DNA of 9,197 nucleotides from Clostridia bacterium (GTDB lineage: Bacteria > Bacillota > Clostridia > Christensenellales > CAG-917): contig CAAEDU010000043.1 in the NCBI GenBank assembly GCA_900754695.1, forward strand, positions 1 to 9,197, given 5' to 3'. How positions within the stretch are numbered: the stretch's first letter is position 1; every line of letters starts with the position of its first letter. This document shows positions 1 through 7,522 of this stretch, piece after piece. The notes under the pieces are model-generated. The model saw only the letters and a list, made by a program, of their open reading frames with translations. It did not search any database and was not told where the DNA came from. The position numbers and the translations under genes were made by a program.

Positions 1-5
1 CTCAC

Positions 6-71
6 TTAGCGCGCCGCGGCGTTCAAGAGGCGGTTGCACCGCCTGTGAACGCTTGGCTGAGCGGCGCGTAA
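6..71. repeat. Nested imperfect palindrome at window edge
   Basis: Three stacked stems can be read directly: CGCGCCGC (10-17) pairs with GCGGCGCG (61-68), flanked by TTA (6-8) and TAA (69-71) with one bulged base. GCGTTCA (19-25) pairs with TGAACGC (46-52). AGGCGG (28-33) pairs with CCGCCT (39-44) around a TTGCA loop. The right side carries an unpaired TTGGCTGA between the two outer stems. No T-run follows on either strand, so it does not look like an intrinsic terminator. No plausible coding sequence was seen in 1-219. It could be an intergenic repeat copy or part of a structured RNA extending off the window. A smaller perfect inverted repeat, CGAAAA-AG-TTTTCG, lies just after it at 81-94. 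Confidence 0.6.
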
Positions 72-98
72 TTCCGTCTCCGAAAAAGTTTTCGTCAA

Positions 99-223
99 CT
101 GACGCTCTCATTTAGATGAGATGCGCGAAAAAGCCCCTTCCGCAAAAGGGAGCGTACTTGGGCGTACGTGACCGCATTGCGGAAGGGGCTTTGACAAAGC
201 AGGTCGCTAAATGAGAGCGTCAG
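99..223. repeat. 17-bp inverted repeat enclosing the his terminator
   Basis: The arms at 99-115 (CTGACGCTCTCATTTAG) and 207-223 are exact reverse complements over 17 bases. They enclose 91 bases that contain a second perfect 16-bp inverted repeat (130-145 with 177-192) and, in its loop, a 5-bp repeat (CGTAC 153-157 with GTACG 164-168). The right arm includes the TGA stop codon of hisIE (222-220), so the repeat begins exactly at the end of the gene. The whole resembles a small terminal-inverted-repeat element or palindromic intergenic repeat. I see no obvious target-site duplication, so a mobile origin is only a possibility. Confidence 0.75.
128..192 (-). terminator. Rho-independent terminator of the his operon
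   Basis: Read on the minus strand, a perfect 16-bp GC-rich stem (arms 192-177 and 145-130, core GCCCCTTCCGC / GCGGAAGGGGC) is followed by a run of five T (132-128), 28 bases after the hisIE stop. The loop is long at 31 bases but holds its own short stem (168-164 with 157-153). Position, stem strength and T-run fit the end of the operon. On the plus strand the stem is followed only by TTTGAC, so termination in that direction would be weaker. Confidence 0.8.
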
Positions 224-867
224 CGCATGGTTTCTTGTTTGACCTTGGTGTCCACTACATGTCGTTTCTCCAGCTCCTTCGCGACATCTTCAAGCGAGAT
301 GCCCATCTCGACCATGAGGACGGTGAGATGATAGATGAGGTCGGAGATCTCGAAGACGGTCTCTTCGCGGCTGCCGCCTTTGCCGGCGACGATGACTTCG
401 GTGGATTCCTCGCCGACCTTTTTCAGGATCTTGTCAATGCCTTTCTCGAAGAGGTAGGTGGTGTAGGAACCCTCTTTTGGGAAAGTCTTTCTGCCCTCGA
501 TGAGCTTGTAGAGCCCTTCGTAGGAGAACTGTTTGAGGGAGTCGGACACCCAGACGGGGTTGTGGAAACAGCTCTCCTCTCCCGTGTGACAGGCGGGACC
601 GTCCTTGACCACCTCGACGACGAGGGCGTCGCCGTCGCAGTCCGCGGTGACGGAAACGACGTGCTGGAAATTGCCGCTGGTCTCCCCTTTCAACCAAAGC
701 TTTTTGCGGGAACGGCTGTAAAAGCAGGTCAGCCCCTTTTCGAGCGTTATCCCAAGGCTCTCGCGGTCCATATAGGCGAGAGTGAGCACCTCTTTTGTGT
801 AGTGATCCACGACGACGGCGGGGATGAGCCCCTTTTCGTCAAACTTCAAGTTGTCAACGCTGAACAT
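220..867 (-). CDS. hisIE: Bifunctional phosphoribosyl-AMP cyclohydrolase / phosphoribosyl-ATP pyrophosphatase (HisIE)
   Basis: Cytoplasmic bifunctional enzyme for the second and third steps of histidine synthesis: PR-ATP is cleaved to PR-AMP plus pyrophosphate (HisE part), then the adenine ring is opened (HisI part). The 215 residues divide into an N-terminal HisI domain (about 1-110), with the metal-binding DCDGD stretch at D76-C77-D78-G79-D80 and cysteines C93 and C100 as the expected zinc ligands. The C-terminal HisE domain (about 115-205) has EGSYTTYLFEKG, the GEESTEV helix near 152-158 and the DLIYHL helix near 176-181, typical of its all-alpha MazG-like fold. The ATG is preceded by AGGGAG. 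It is the last gene of the operon and the only one not overlapping its upstream neighbour: 53 bases separate it from hisF. Length is normal for the fused enzyme. Confidence 0.97.
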   Translation of the reverse strand: MFSVDNLKFDEKGLIPAVVVDHYTKEVLTLAYMDRESLGITLEKGLTCFYSRSRKKLWLKGETSGNFQHVVSVTADCDGDALVVEVVKDGPACHTGEESCFHNPVWVSDSLKQFSYEGLYKLIEGRKTFPKEGSYTTYLFEKGIDKILKKVGEESTEVIVAGKGGSREETVFEISDLIYHLTVLMVEMGISLEDVAKELEKRHVVDTKVKQETMR

Positions 868-920
868 AGTTTATCTCCCTGTTTTGATATTGTCAAATGC
901 TTGTTCTGTCGGTTATGTTC

Positions 921-1679
921 TCACAGACGGACGGGCACGCCCGCCTCCGCAAGGCGGCGTTTGAGAGAGCGGATGTCCACCTCGCCGTAGTGGAAGATGC
1001 TGGCGGCAAGCCCCGCGTCCACCCCCTCCACTTCGTCAAAGAGGGTGACGAAATCCTCCGCGCATCCGGCGCCGCCCGAGGCTATGACGGGGATGCGCAC
1101 CGCGGAGCAGACCGCGCGGAGCATCCCGATGTCGAAGCCGCGCTTGACGCCGTCGGTGTCTATGCTGTTGAGCACGATCTCTCCCGCGCCTTCCGCCTCG
1201 CCGCGCTTTGCCCATTCCACGGCGTCTATGCCCGTGGGCACTCTGCCCCCCTTGGTGTAGACCTCGAACCGCCCTCCCGCGCGCTTGGCGTCGATGGAGA
1301 GCACCACGCATTGGTCGCCGTAACGCTTTGCCGCTCTCCCGACGAGGGTGGGGTCGGCAACGGCGCCCGAGTTGACGCTCACCTTGTCCGCCCCGCATTT
1401 GAGGACGCGGTCGAAATCGGAAAGATCGTTGATGCCGCCGCCCACGGTGAGGGGGATGAACACCTGCGACGCGACCGCGGTCAGCGTCTCGGCGAAGAGT
1501 TTCCTGCCCTCGTGGGAAGCGGTGATGTCGTAAAAGACGAGCTCGTCCGCGCCCGAAGTGTTGTAAAAGCGCGCGAGCGCGACGGGATCGGCGACATCCT
1601 GCAACCCTTGGAATTTTCTGCCCTTGACCACTCTGCCGTCCTTGACGTCAAGGCAGGGGATCACACGTTTTGCGAGCAT
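921..1679 (-). CDS. hisF: Imidazole glycerol phosphate synthase cyclase subunit HisF
   Basis: Synthase subunit that uses ammonia delivered by HisH to convert PRFAR into imidazole glycerol phosphate and AICAR, the branch to purine synthesis. The 252-residue protein is a (beta/alpha)8 barrel. The two catalytic aspartates are at the family positions, D11 (VIPCLDVKDG) and D130 (VLSIDAKR). The phosphate-binding segments are visible as TVGGGI (78-83) and IASGGAG (199-205). The frame stays open far upstream, but the start was placed at the ATG giving the canonical MLAKRVIPCLDV N-terminus, which has an excellent AAAGGAGG site 4-5 bases ahead. That start overlaps the 3' end of hisA by 19 bases, implying translational coupling. 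HisF normally works as a heterodimer with HisH, encoded two genes upstream. Confidence 0.98.
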   Translation of the reverse strand: MLAKRVIPCLDVKDGRVVKGRKFQGLQDVADPVALARFYNTSGADELVFYDITASHEGRKLFAETLTAVASQVFIPLTVGGGINDLSDFDRVLKCGADKVSVNSGAVADPTLVGRAAKRYGDQCVVLSIDAKRAGGRFEVYTKGGRVPTGIDAVEWAKRGEAEGAGEIVLNSIDTDGVKRGFDIGMLRAVCSAVRIPVIASGGAGCAEDFVTLFDEVEGVDAGLAASIFHYGEVDIRSLKRRLAEAGVPVRL

Positions 1680-2398
1680 AAGCCCTCCTTTGCCGCGGCG
1701 AGCGCGGCTTCGAGCGGCAGCGCGCCCGTGTATATCGCTTTGCCGACGATGGCGCCGTACAGCCCCATGCCCGCAAGTGTCCTTATCTCTTCCGCGCGCG
1801 TGATGCCGCCGGAAGCAATGACATTGAGCCCCTCGAGTTTCGCCAGCCTCTCGTAGGCGGCGAGGTTGGTGCCCATGAGGGTGCCGTCGCGGGAGATGTC
1901 CGTAAAGATGACGCAGTCCGTGCCGGAATCGCGGAGATATTCGCAGAACTCGAAGGCGTCCGTGTCCGTCACCGTCTTCCAGCCGTGGACGGCGACTTTG
2001 CCGTCCCTGGCGTCCACGCCGACCGCGATCGCGGCGCCGTACCTTTGGGTCATTTTCAACACAAAATCGGGTTTTTCCAGCGCGATCGTGCCGATGATCA
2101 CCCGTTTTGCGCCGCATTCGAGATAACGCGCGATCCTCTCCTCGGTGCGGATGCCGCCCCCGATCTCCACCGTGAGACCGCTCCCCTGCACTATGCATTC
2201 GATGACTTCCGCATTGACCGCTTCGCCCGCGAGCGCACCGTCCAGGTCGACGACGTGCAGGCACTCCGCGCCCTTTTCGGCAAAGCCGCACGCGGTGGCG
2301 ACGGGGTCGTCGCCGTAGACGGTCATCCTGTCGTAGTCGCCTTCGGTGAGGCGCACCACTCTGCCTCCTCTGAGGTCGATGGCGGGGAAGATCTTCAT
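1661..2398 (-). CDS. hisA: ProFAR isomerase HisA
   Basis: 1-(5-phosphoribosyl)-5-[(5-phosphoribosylamino)methylideneamino]imidazole-4-carboxamide isomerase: it performs the Amadori rearrangement of ProFAR to PRFAR, the substrate of HisHF. The 245 residues form a (beta/alpha)8 barrel related to HisF. The catalytic aspartates are visible at D8 (FPAIDLRGG) and D129 (GVDARDG). Phosphate-binding glycine motifs lie at EIGGGI (78-83) and IASGGI (194-199), and a TDISRDGT loop at 166-173 is typical of the family. The ATG overlaps the hisH stop as ATGA, and GGAGG lies 7 bases before it. W140 in VHGW sits after D129, as in dedicated HisA enzymes. Nothing suggests the dual-function PriA form, but that cannot be excluded by eye. 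Confidence 0.97.
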   Translation of the reverse strand: MKIFPAIDLRGGRVVRLTEGDYDRMTVYGDDPVATACGFAEKGAECLHVVDLDGALAGEAVNAEVIECIVQGSGLTVEIGGGIRTEERIARYLECGAKRVIIGTIALEKPDFVLKMTQRYGAAIAVGVDARDGKVAVHGWKTVTDTDAFEFCEYLRDSGTDCVIFTDISRDGTLMGTNLAAYERLAKLEGLNVIASGGITRAEEIRTLAGMGLYGAIVGKAIYTGALPLEAALAAAKEGLCSQNV

Positions 2399-3012
2399 AG
2401 CCTGCCCTCCGTGATGTCCTTGAAAGCGCGCAGGATGTTGAGCCCCGTCTCGCCGCTCTTTTCGGGGTGGAACTGCGTGCCGTAGACGTTGCCGCGCGCG
2501 ACGGCGCCCGTGACGGGCACGCCGTAATCGCTGACGGCGACGGTGTGTTCCGCACAGCCCGTCGCGTAGTAGGAATGGACGTAATAGACATACTCGCCCT
2601 CACCGACATACGCAAGGAGCGGGGAGGTGCGCAGGATGCGCAGGCTGTTCCAGCCCATATGCGGCACCTTCATCTCCCTCGGCAGGCGGAAGGGCACGAC
2701 TTCGCCGGGGATGAGACCCAGCCCCTCGTGCACGCCGTACTCATAGCTGCGGTCGAAGAGCATCTGCATCCCGAGACATATGCCGAGGAAGGGAGTGCCC
2801 TTCCCCGCGGCGTCCAGCACGGCGCGCTCCGCGCCCGAGGAGCGGAGCTTGGCACGAGCGTCCGCAAACGCGCCCACGCCGGGCAGGATGACCCCGTCCG
2901 CGCGTGCGATGACTGCGGGATCGGACGTGACCTCCGCCTTCGCCCCGATAAAGCGCAGGGAACTCGTCAGCGAGAAGAGGTTGCCCACCCCGTAATCGAC
3001 TACGGCTATCAT
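2395..3012 (-). CDS. hisH: Imidazole glycerol phosphate synthase glutaminase subunit HisH
   Basis: Class I glutamine amidotransferase subunit that hydrolyses glutamine and channels ammonia through the HisF barrel. The catalytic triad is complete: C79 in FLGICLGMQMLF, H182 and E184 in QFHPEKSG. The PGVGAF oxyanion-strand motif is at 44-49, and the N-terminus (IAVVDYGVGNL) is canonical. An upstream in-frame ATG would add 18 arginine- and glycine-rich residues unlike the family, so the second ATG was chosen. That ATG overlaps the hisB stop as ATGA, giving 205 aa, the usual size. Its ribosome binding site (AAGGGGA) is among the weaker ones in the operon, so translation probably depends on coupling to hisB. 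Confidence 0.97.
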   Translation of the reverse strand: MIAVVDYGVGNLFSLTSSLRFIGAKAEVTSDPAVIARADGVILPGVGAFADARAKLRSSGAERAVLDAAGKGTPFLGICLGMQMLFDRSYEYGVHEGLGLIPGEVVPFRLPREMKVPHMGWNSLRILRTSPLLAYVGEGEYVYYVHSYYATGCAEHTVAVSDYGVPVTGAVARGNVYGTQFHPEKSGETGLNILRAFKDITEGRL

Positions 3013-3599
3013 AGCGTCCCCTTTGTGCTCGGGAGCACGTCCGCGCGCGCCGCGTCCACGGAGCACGCCTCTCTGAGCGCTCTGCCGAAGGACTTGAACA
3101 CCGCCTCGGCGATGTGGTGGACGTTGTCGCCCGCGAGCATCCTGAAATGCAGCGTCACGCCCGCCGAACGCACGAACGCGGCGAAAAACTCTCTGATGAG
3201 CTCGGTGTCGAGGTCGCCCACCTTATACTCGGGCGGGAAGACGATGTCGAAGCCGAGATAGGCGCGCCCGCTGAAATCGAGGGCGCAGAGGACGAGCGCT
3301 TCGTCCATGGGCAGGATGCAACTGCCGTAACGGCGGATGCCCCGCTTGTCGCCGAGCGCCTCCCGGAACGCCTCGCCCAGGCAAATGCCGATGTCCTCGA
3401 CGGAGTGGTGCATGTCCACTTCGGTGTCGCCGTCGCAGCGGACGGAAAGGTCGAAAGCACCGTGCCGCGCGAGCTGCTCGAGCATGTGGTCGAAAAACCC
3501 GCTGCCCGACTTGACATCATAGACGCCCGTCCCGTCGACGATGAGGGAAAGGACGATGTCCGTCTCCGTGGTCTTTCTCGAAATTTGCGATTTTCTCAT
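3009..3599 (-). CDS. hisB: Imidazoleglycerol-phosphate dehydratase HisB (monofunctional)
   Basis: Dehydrates imidazole glycerol phosphate to imidazole acetol phosphate, a manganese-dependent step carried out by a large symmetric oligomer. The 196 residues are the dehydratase alone; the HAD phosphatase domain found in the enterobacterial fusion is absent. The two metal-binding repeats are intact: HHSVED at 64-69 and HHIAE at 161-165, with H38 in GFFDHML. The start was set at the ATG giving MRKSQISRKTTETDI, because it overlaps the hisC stop as ATGA and has GAAGGAG 8 bases upstream. The longer open frame upstream is antisense-like, arginine-rich sequence. Because HisB is monofunctional and no PHP- or HAD-type phosphatase is present here, histidinol-phosphate phosphatase must be encoded elsewhere. 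Confidence 0.98.
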   Translation of the reverse strand: MRKSQISRKTTETDIVLSLIVDGTGVYDVKSGSGFFDHMLEQLARHGAFDLSVRCDGDTEVDMHHSVEDIGICLGEAFREALGDKRGIRRYGSCILPMDEALVLCALDFSGRAYLGFDIVFPPEYKVGDLDTELIREFFAAFVRSAGVTLHFRMLAGDNVHHIAEAVFKSFGRALREACSVDAARADVLPSTKGTL

Positions 3600-4693
3600 A
3601 TGCCTTTCTCCTTCAAAACATCTCTGACGGCGGCGAGCAGCGCGTCGCATTGCTCGCGGGATCCCACCGTTATGCGCACATAGTCCGAAAGCGCGCCGCC
3701 GAGCCACCTCACCAGCACTCCACGCGCTTTCAGGGCGAGGTAAAGCTCCTCTCCGCCTATACCCTCCTTCCTTGCGAGAAGGAAGTTCGCAAGCGAGGGA
3801 GTGAGCGAAAACCCGAGGGCGGAAAGCTCCCCTTTCAGTCTCTCGCGCTCGGCGACGACTGCGGCGGTCGCGGAAAGGAAATAATCCTCGTCCGCCATCG
3901 CAGCGGCACCCGCAACGATGCTCAGTCTGTTGAGGTTGTAGGGGTTGAAGCTGAACTTCATGAGTTCGAGGTCGAGGATGAGCTCCTCCGACGCTATGGC
4001 GAACCCCACTCTCCCTCCCGCGAGCTGGCGGGACTTGGACATGGTCTGCACCACCACGAGATTGTCGTGCTCGTTTAAGAGCGTGACCGCGCTCTCTCCC
4101 CCGAAGTCGCAATAAGCCTCATCAACGATGACGAGCCTGTCTTTATCCTCCGAAAGCAGGGTTTTTATCTCGGAAAGCGGCAGATAAATGCCCGTTTGTG
4201 CATTCGGGTTGGCAATGATCACCGTCTCTTTCAGCCCTTTGAACCCTGCCGCGTCCACGCTGAGATCCGCCCTCATCGGGACGGTGCGGACGGGCAGGGA
4301 GAAAAACTCGGCAAACACGGGATAGAAGCCGTAGCCTATCTCCGGGAAGGCGACTCCCCTTTTCTTTCCGCAGAACGCGGCGAAGGCGAAAGCGAGCACT
4401 TCGTCCGAGCCGTTGCCCGCAAAGACATTCCTCTCCGTGACGCCGGGGAGACCCTTGGACGCCAGGAACTTGGTGTATCGTTCCGCTATGGCGCGGCGGA
4501 GCACACCCGCGGTCGGGTCGGAATAGAGGTTGAGTTTTTCCGTCTCTTCCCGCCCCAGCGCCGCGATGACCGCGGGGGACGGCGGGAAGGGGGACTCGTT
4601 GGTGTTGAGCTTGACGTAGCTGCGGTCCTGCGGCTGTTCGCCCGGGGTGTAGGGGGCGAGCCGGCGGTATCTTTTGTCCAGAAATCTGCTCAT
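3596..4693 (-). CDS. hisC: Histidinol-phosphate aminotransferase HisC
   Basis: PLP-dependent fold-type I aminotransferase converting imidazole acetol phosphate and glutamate to histidinol phosphate. In the 365 residues the expected landmarks occur in order: LNTNESPFPPSP near 29-40, AGNGSDEVL (92-100) for cofactor phosphate binding, ANPNAQTG (161-168), DEAY (191-194) with the PLP-ring aspartate, the Schiff-base lysine K220 in MSKSRQLAGGRVG, and the carboxylate-binding arginine R340 in DYVRITVG. NPNAQTG differs slightly from the common NPNNPTG, and SKSRQLAG from SKAFGLAG, both within the range of clostridial HisC. The ATG overlaps the hisD stop (ATGA). Placement between hisD and hisB is a common Firmicutes order. 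A broader aromatic aminotransferase activity is possible, but context favours HisC. Confidence 0.95.
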   Translation of the reverse strand: MSRFLDKRYRRLAPYTPGEQPQDRSYVKLNTNESPFPPSPAVIAALGREETEKLNLYSDPTAGVLRRAIAERYTKFLASKGLPGVTERNVFAGNGSDEVLAFAFAAFCGKKRGVAFPEIGYGFYPVFAEFFSLPVRTVPMRADLSVDAAGFKGLKETVIIANPNAQTGIYLPLSEIKTLLSEDKDRLVIVDEAYCDFGGESAVTLLNEHDNLVVVQTMSKSRQLAGGRVGFAIASEELILDLELMKFSFNPYNLNRLSIVAGAAAMADEDYFLSATAAVVAERERLKGELSALGFSLTPSLANFLLARKEGIGGEELYLALKARGVLVRWLGGALSDYVRITVGSREQCDALLAAVRDVLKEKGI

Positions 4694-5964
4694 TTCCTTC
4701 TTGCCTCCGCGGAGCGCGCGTGCGCAGTCAGCCCCTCGCTCTCGGCGAAGGTGACTATATCGTTTATTGCGTTTTGCATCCCCTCGCGCGTATAGCAGAT
4801 GAAGGAGGACTTCTTCACAAAATCGTCCACCGAAAGCGGCGAAGAGAAGCGTGCGCTCCCGCTTGTCGGGAGGGTGTGGTTGGGACCTGCGTAGTAGTCT
4901 CCCGCAGCCTCCGGGGTGTTGTGCCCGAGGAAGACGGAGCCCGCCGCCGTGATCTTGTCAAGCACCGCGAACGGATCCGCAACGCAGAGCTCGAGGTGCT
5001 CCGGGGCGATGGCGTTGCTCACCCGCACCGCGTCCTCGATGTCCGCCGCCACGATGATCTTGCCGTTGTTCTCGACGGACGCCCGCGCGATCTCCTCCCT
5101 CGGCAGCAGCCTGAGCTGACGCTCCACCTCATCCGACACTTTCTCTGCGAGCGCGCGGGAGGTGGTGACGAGCACCGCGGTCGCGAGTTTGTCGTGTTCC
5201 GCCTGGGAAAGCAGGTCGGCAGCCACGGTCGCCGCGTCCGCGCTCTCGTCCGCGATGACGAGGATCTCGCTCGGTCCCGCCACCATATCGATGCCGACGG
5301 TGCCGAACACCATCTTTTTGGCGAGGGCGACGTAGATATTGCCGGGACCCGTGATCTTGTCCACTCTCGGCACGCTCTCCGTGCCGTAAGCAAGCGCCGC
5401 GACGGCGCCCGCGCCTCCCATCATGAAGATGCGGTCCACTCCCGCGATCTCCGCCGCCGCGATGATCTCGTCACGAGGCATACCGCCGCCCTTCGCGGGC
5501 GGAGTCGCCATGACTATCTCTTTCACTCCCGCGACTTTTGCGGGGATGGCGTTCATGAGGACGGTGCTGGGATAGCTCGCCGTACCCCCGGGGACATAGA
5601 TGCCCACCCTCTCGATGGGGGTGAACTTCTGCCCGAGCACAGTGCCGTCCGCGCGGGTGTAGGAGAACCCTTCGCGGCGCTGCATCTCGTGGAACTCGCG
5701 GATGTTCGCAGCCGCCCTTCCGAGCATTTGCTTATAGCTTTCGGGCACGCGCGCGCAAGCCTCGTCCCGCTGCTCCCTCGTGAGCTCTATGCTCTCGGGC
5801 GCGCCGCCGTCGAACTTTTCCGAAAAGCGCCTGAGCGCGGCGTCGCCGTCCGCCCGCACTTCCGACACGATGGCGCGCACCGCGTCCTCGTATTCGGCAT
5901 AGTCCTCTATGCGCCTGCTGAGGAAATCCTCCTCTTTCATCTCCGAAAACTCGAATATCCTCAT
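4690..5964 (-). CDS. hisD: Histidinol dehydrogenase HisD
   Basis: Zinc- and NAD-dependent enzyme for the last two oxidations, histidinol to histidinal to histidine. The 424-residue protein has the standard length. Putative zinc ligands are Q254 and H257 (LLSQAEHDK), D356 (AAGDYYAGPNH) and H415 (GLTAHARSAE). The general acid/base pair is E322-H323 in APEHLEL. The YVPGGTASYPSTVLMNAIPA block (124-143) and ITGPGNIYV (204-212) are family signatures. The start at MRIFEFSEM overlaps the hisG stop as ATGA and follows AGGTGA by 7 bases; more upstream in-frame codons lie over hisG and do not resemble HisD. Every catalytic residue I looked for is present, so the enzyme should be active. Confidence 0.98.
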   Translation of the reverse strand: MRIFEFSEMKEEDFLSRRIEDYAEYEDAVRAIVSEVRADGDAALRRFSEKFDGGAPESIELTREQRDEACARVPESYKQMLGRAAANIREFHEMQRREGFSYTRADGTVLGQKFTPIERVGIYVPGGTASYPSTVLMNAIPAKVAGVKEIVMATPPAKGGGMPRDEIIAAAEIAGVDRIFMMGGAGAVAALAYGTESVPRVDKITGPGNIYVALAKKMVFGTVGIDMVAGPSEILVIADESADAATVAADLLSQAEHDKLATAVLVTTSRALAEKVSDEVERQLRLLPREEIARASVENNGKIIVAADIEDAVRVSNAIAPEHLELCVADPFAVLDKITAAGSVFLGHNTPEAAGDYYAGPNHTLPTSGSARFSSPLSVDDFVKKSSFICYTREGMQNAINDIVTFAESEGLTAHARSAEARRK

Positions 5965-6587
5965 TTTCCCGTCACCTCTTTCATCCTTGCGACGATCTCT
6001 CTGATCTCGTTCTCCTTGAACTTGTACGCCGCCTTGTTCGCGATGAGGCGGGCGCTGACGGAGAAGATCTCCTCCGTCACTTTGAGCCTGTTCTCTTTGA
6101 GGGTGGTGCCCGTCTCGACGAGGTCGACGATGACGTCGGACATCCCGAGCAGGGGCGCGAGCTCGATGGAACCGTACAGCTTGATGATCTCGATCTCGCG
6201 GTTGGTCGCCATGAAGTAGTCGCGCGCGACGCGGGGGAACTTGGTGGCGACGACGGTCGCCCTGCCCGTATCCTCCACATAATCCTCCTTTGCCGCGACG
6301 CACATGCGGCACTTGCCGATGCCGAGGTCGAGCAGCTCATAGACGTCCGCGCCGCTCTCGATGAGGACATCCTTGCCCACCACGCCGACGTCCGCCGCGC
6401 CGTATTCGACGTATATCGCGACGTCGGAGGGCTTGACGAGGAAATATCTCACCCCGCTCTCCGCGTTTTCAAACACCAGCTTGCGGCTGTCGTCCATGAG
6501 CTCGCTCACGGTATAGCCGCACTTTTGAAGTATGGAATAGGCTTTGTTGCCCAGCCTGCCCTTTGGGAGCGCTATGCTGACCATCAT
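5961..6587 (-). CDS. hisG: ATP phosphoribosyltransferase catalytic subunit HisG, short form
   Basis: Commits ATP and PRPP to histidine synthesis. At 208 residues this is the short form, lacking the C-terminal regulatory ACT-like domain of long HisG, and such enzymes require HisZ for activity and feedback inhibition. The N-terminus SIALPKGRLGNKA and the PRPP-binding DVIVDLVETGTTLKEN (151-166) are diagnostic. There are two adjacent ATG codons. The first overlaps the hisZ stop as ATGA and has AAGGAGG 6 bases upstream, so it was preferred; starting at the second would lose one residue only. Adjacent coupled hisZ and hisG genes fit equal production of the two subunits of a hetero-octameric complex, the arrangement known for this family. 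Confidence 0.98.
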   Translation of the reverse strand: MMVSIALPKGRLGNKAYSILQKCGYTVSELMDDSRKLVFENAESGVRYFLVKPSDVAIYVEYGAADVGVVGKDVLIESGADVYELLDLGIGKCRMCVAAKEDYVEDTGRATVVATKFPRVARDYFMATNREIEIIKLYGSIELAPLLGMSDVIVDLVETGTTLKENRLKVTEEIFSVSARLIANKAAYKFKENEIREIVARMKEVTGK

Positions 6588-7522
6588 TCCGCCTCCTTTT
6601 CACGGGGATAGAATGCCGCAAGCTCGCCGAGATTGAGCGCGAAGCCCATCGCTCCGTGCGCTCTGCCTATCCTCGAAAGCAGCCCGTCGTATCTTCCGCC
6701 CGAGAGTATGACCTTGGGCACTCGCGCGACATAGCCCTGGAAGACGATGCCCGTATAGTAGTCCACGTCGTTGACGACGGAAAGATCCAGCCGCATGTTG
6801 CTAAGATACGGCGTGCCGCAGAAATGCCCGTAAAGCTCCGCGAGCTCCTTCGCCGCCGCCTTGGTGCCCTCTCCCTCCGCAACGTCTTTAAGCAGCGCCA
6901 GCGCGGAGGAAAACTCCGTGTCCGCCTCCAGGATGCGCGCGATGCGGTCAAGATCCGCGCCTTCGCCCGCCGCGACTTTCAGGTCGTGGGCGTTGCGTGC
7001 GCGCACGCATTCCGTAACTCTTTTTCTGCTCTCCTCGTCGCGCACTCCGCACTCGTCGAGCAAGGCGGAAAGATAGCCCATGTGCGACACCGCGAACACG
7101 AACTCCGTGTCTATGACCGCGAGGGACTGCACCGCAAGCGCGCATATCTCGGTCACATCGCGTAAGGTCAGTGCGCCTATACATTCAAGCCCCATCTGAT
7201 TGATCTCTTTGAAGTCCGTCCCGCCGCGTTCGGTGCGGTAGACGCTCTCGCGGTAATAGAGCTTCAGCGCGCCGTTCTCGGGCACGCGCGCGTTCTTCAC
7301 TATGCTGAGCGTGACGTCGGGTTTCAGCGCCATCAGCTTGCCGCCGAACCCTTGGAAGGTGAGCACGGACTCGCTGCCGAGAAAGTTCTTGTTGTCAAGA
7401 TAAAGGGAGTATTCCTCAAACTTCTTCATCTTGTAGAGCGCATAGCCGTGCTTTTCAAAGAGGTCGCAAAGCTCGAGATAGGTCCTCTCGTCTTTGGGGA
7501 GCAGACGGGTGTCAATCAGCAT
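6584..7522 (-). CDS. hisZ: ATP phosphoribosyltransferase regulatory subunit HisZ
   Basis: Paralogue of the histidyl-tRNA synthetase catalytic core that binds HisG, activates it and carries histidine feedback inhibition. In its 312 residues the class II synthetase features are visible: a motif-2-like stretch YYRESVYRTERGG (89-101), DYYTGIVFQGYV (254-265), and GGRYDGL to MGFALNLGEL (275-301) matching motif 3. The protein ends there, without the anticodon-binding domain of true HisRS, which together with its place just before short hisG rules out a tRNA synthetase. It is shorter than many HisZ proteins (typically nearer 390), but short clostridial forms are known and the core is complete. The start has AAAGGAGG with a 6-base spacer and overlaps the preceding regulator gene by 11 bases. 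Confidence 0.95.
   Translation of the reverse strand: MLIDTRLLPKDERTYLELCDLFEKHGYALYKMKKFEEYSLYLDNKNFLGSESVLTFQGFGGKLMALKPDVTLSIVKNARVPENGALKLYYRESVYRTERGGTDFKEINQMGLECIGALTLRDVTEICALAVQSLAVIDTEFVFAVSHMGYLSALLDECGVRDEESRKRVTECVRARNAHDLKVAAGEGADLDRIARILEADTEFSSALALLKDVAEGEGTKAAAKELAELYGHFCGTPYLSNMRLDLSVVNDVDYYTGIVFQGYVARVPKVILSGGRYDGLLSRIGRAHGAMGFALNLGELAAFYPREKEAE

Noticed and set aside
868..920. Internal promoter before hisIE: TTGACA, then TAAACT 17 bases later on the minus strand
   Set aside because: The -35 match is perfect, but the -10 is weak (4 of 6) and the transcription start would fall inside the hisIE coding sequence, after its ATG and ribosome binding site.
211..6219. Several long plus-strand open frames across the his operon (for example 211-990, 897-1856, 4720-6219)
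   Set aside because: All lie antisense to intact, recognisable his genes, and their compositions are typical of reverse-complement reading of GC-rich coding sequence.
6584..7522. Histidyl-tRNA synthetase rather than HisZ
   Set aside because: It lacks the C-terminal anticodon-binding domain and sits coupled to a short-form hisG.
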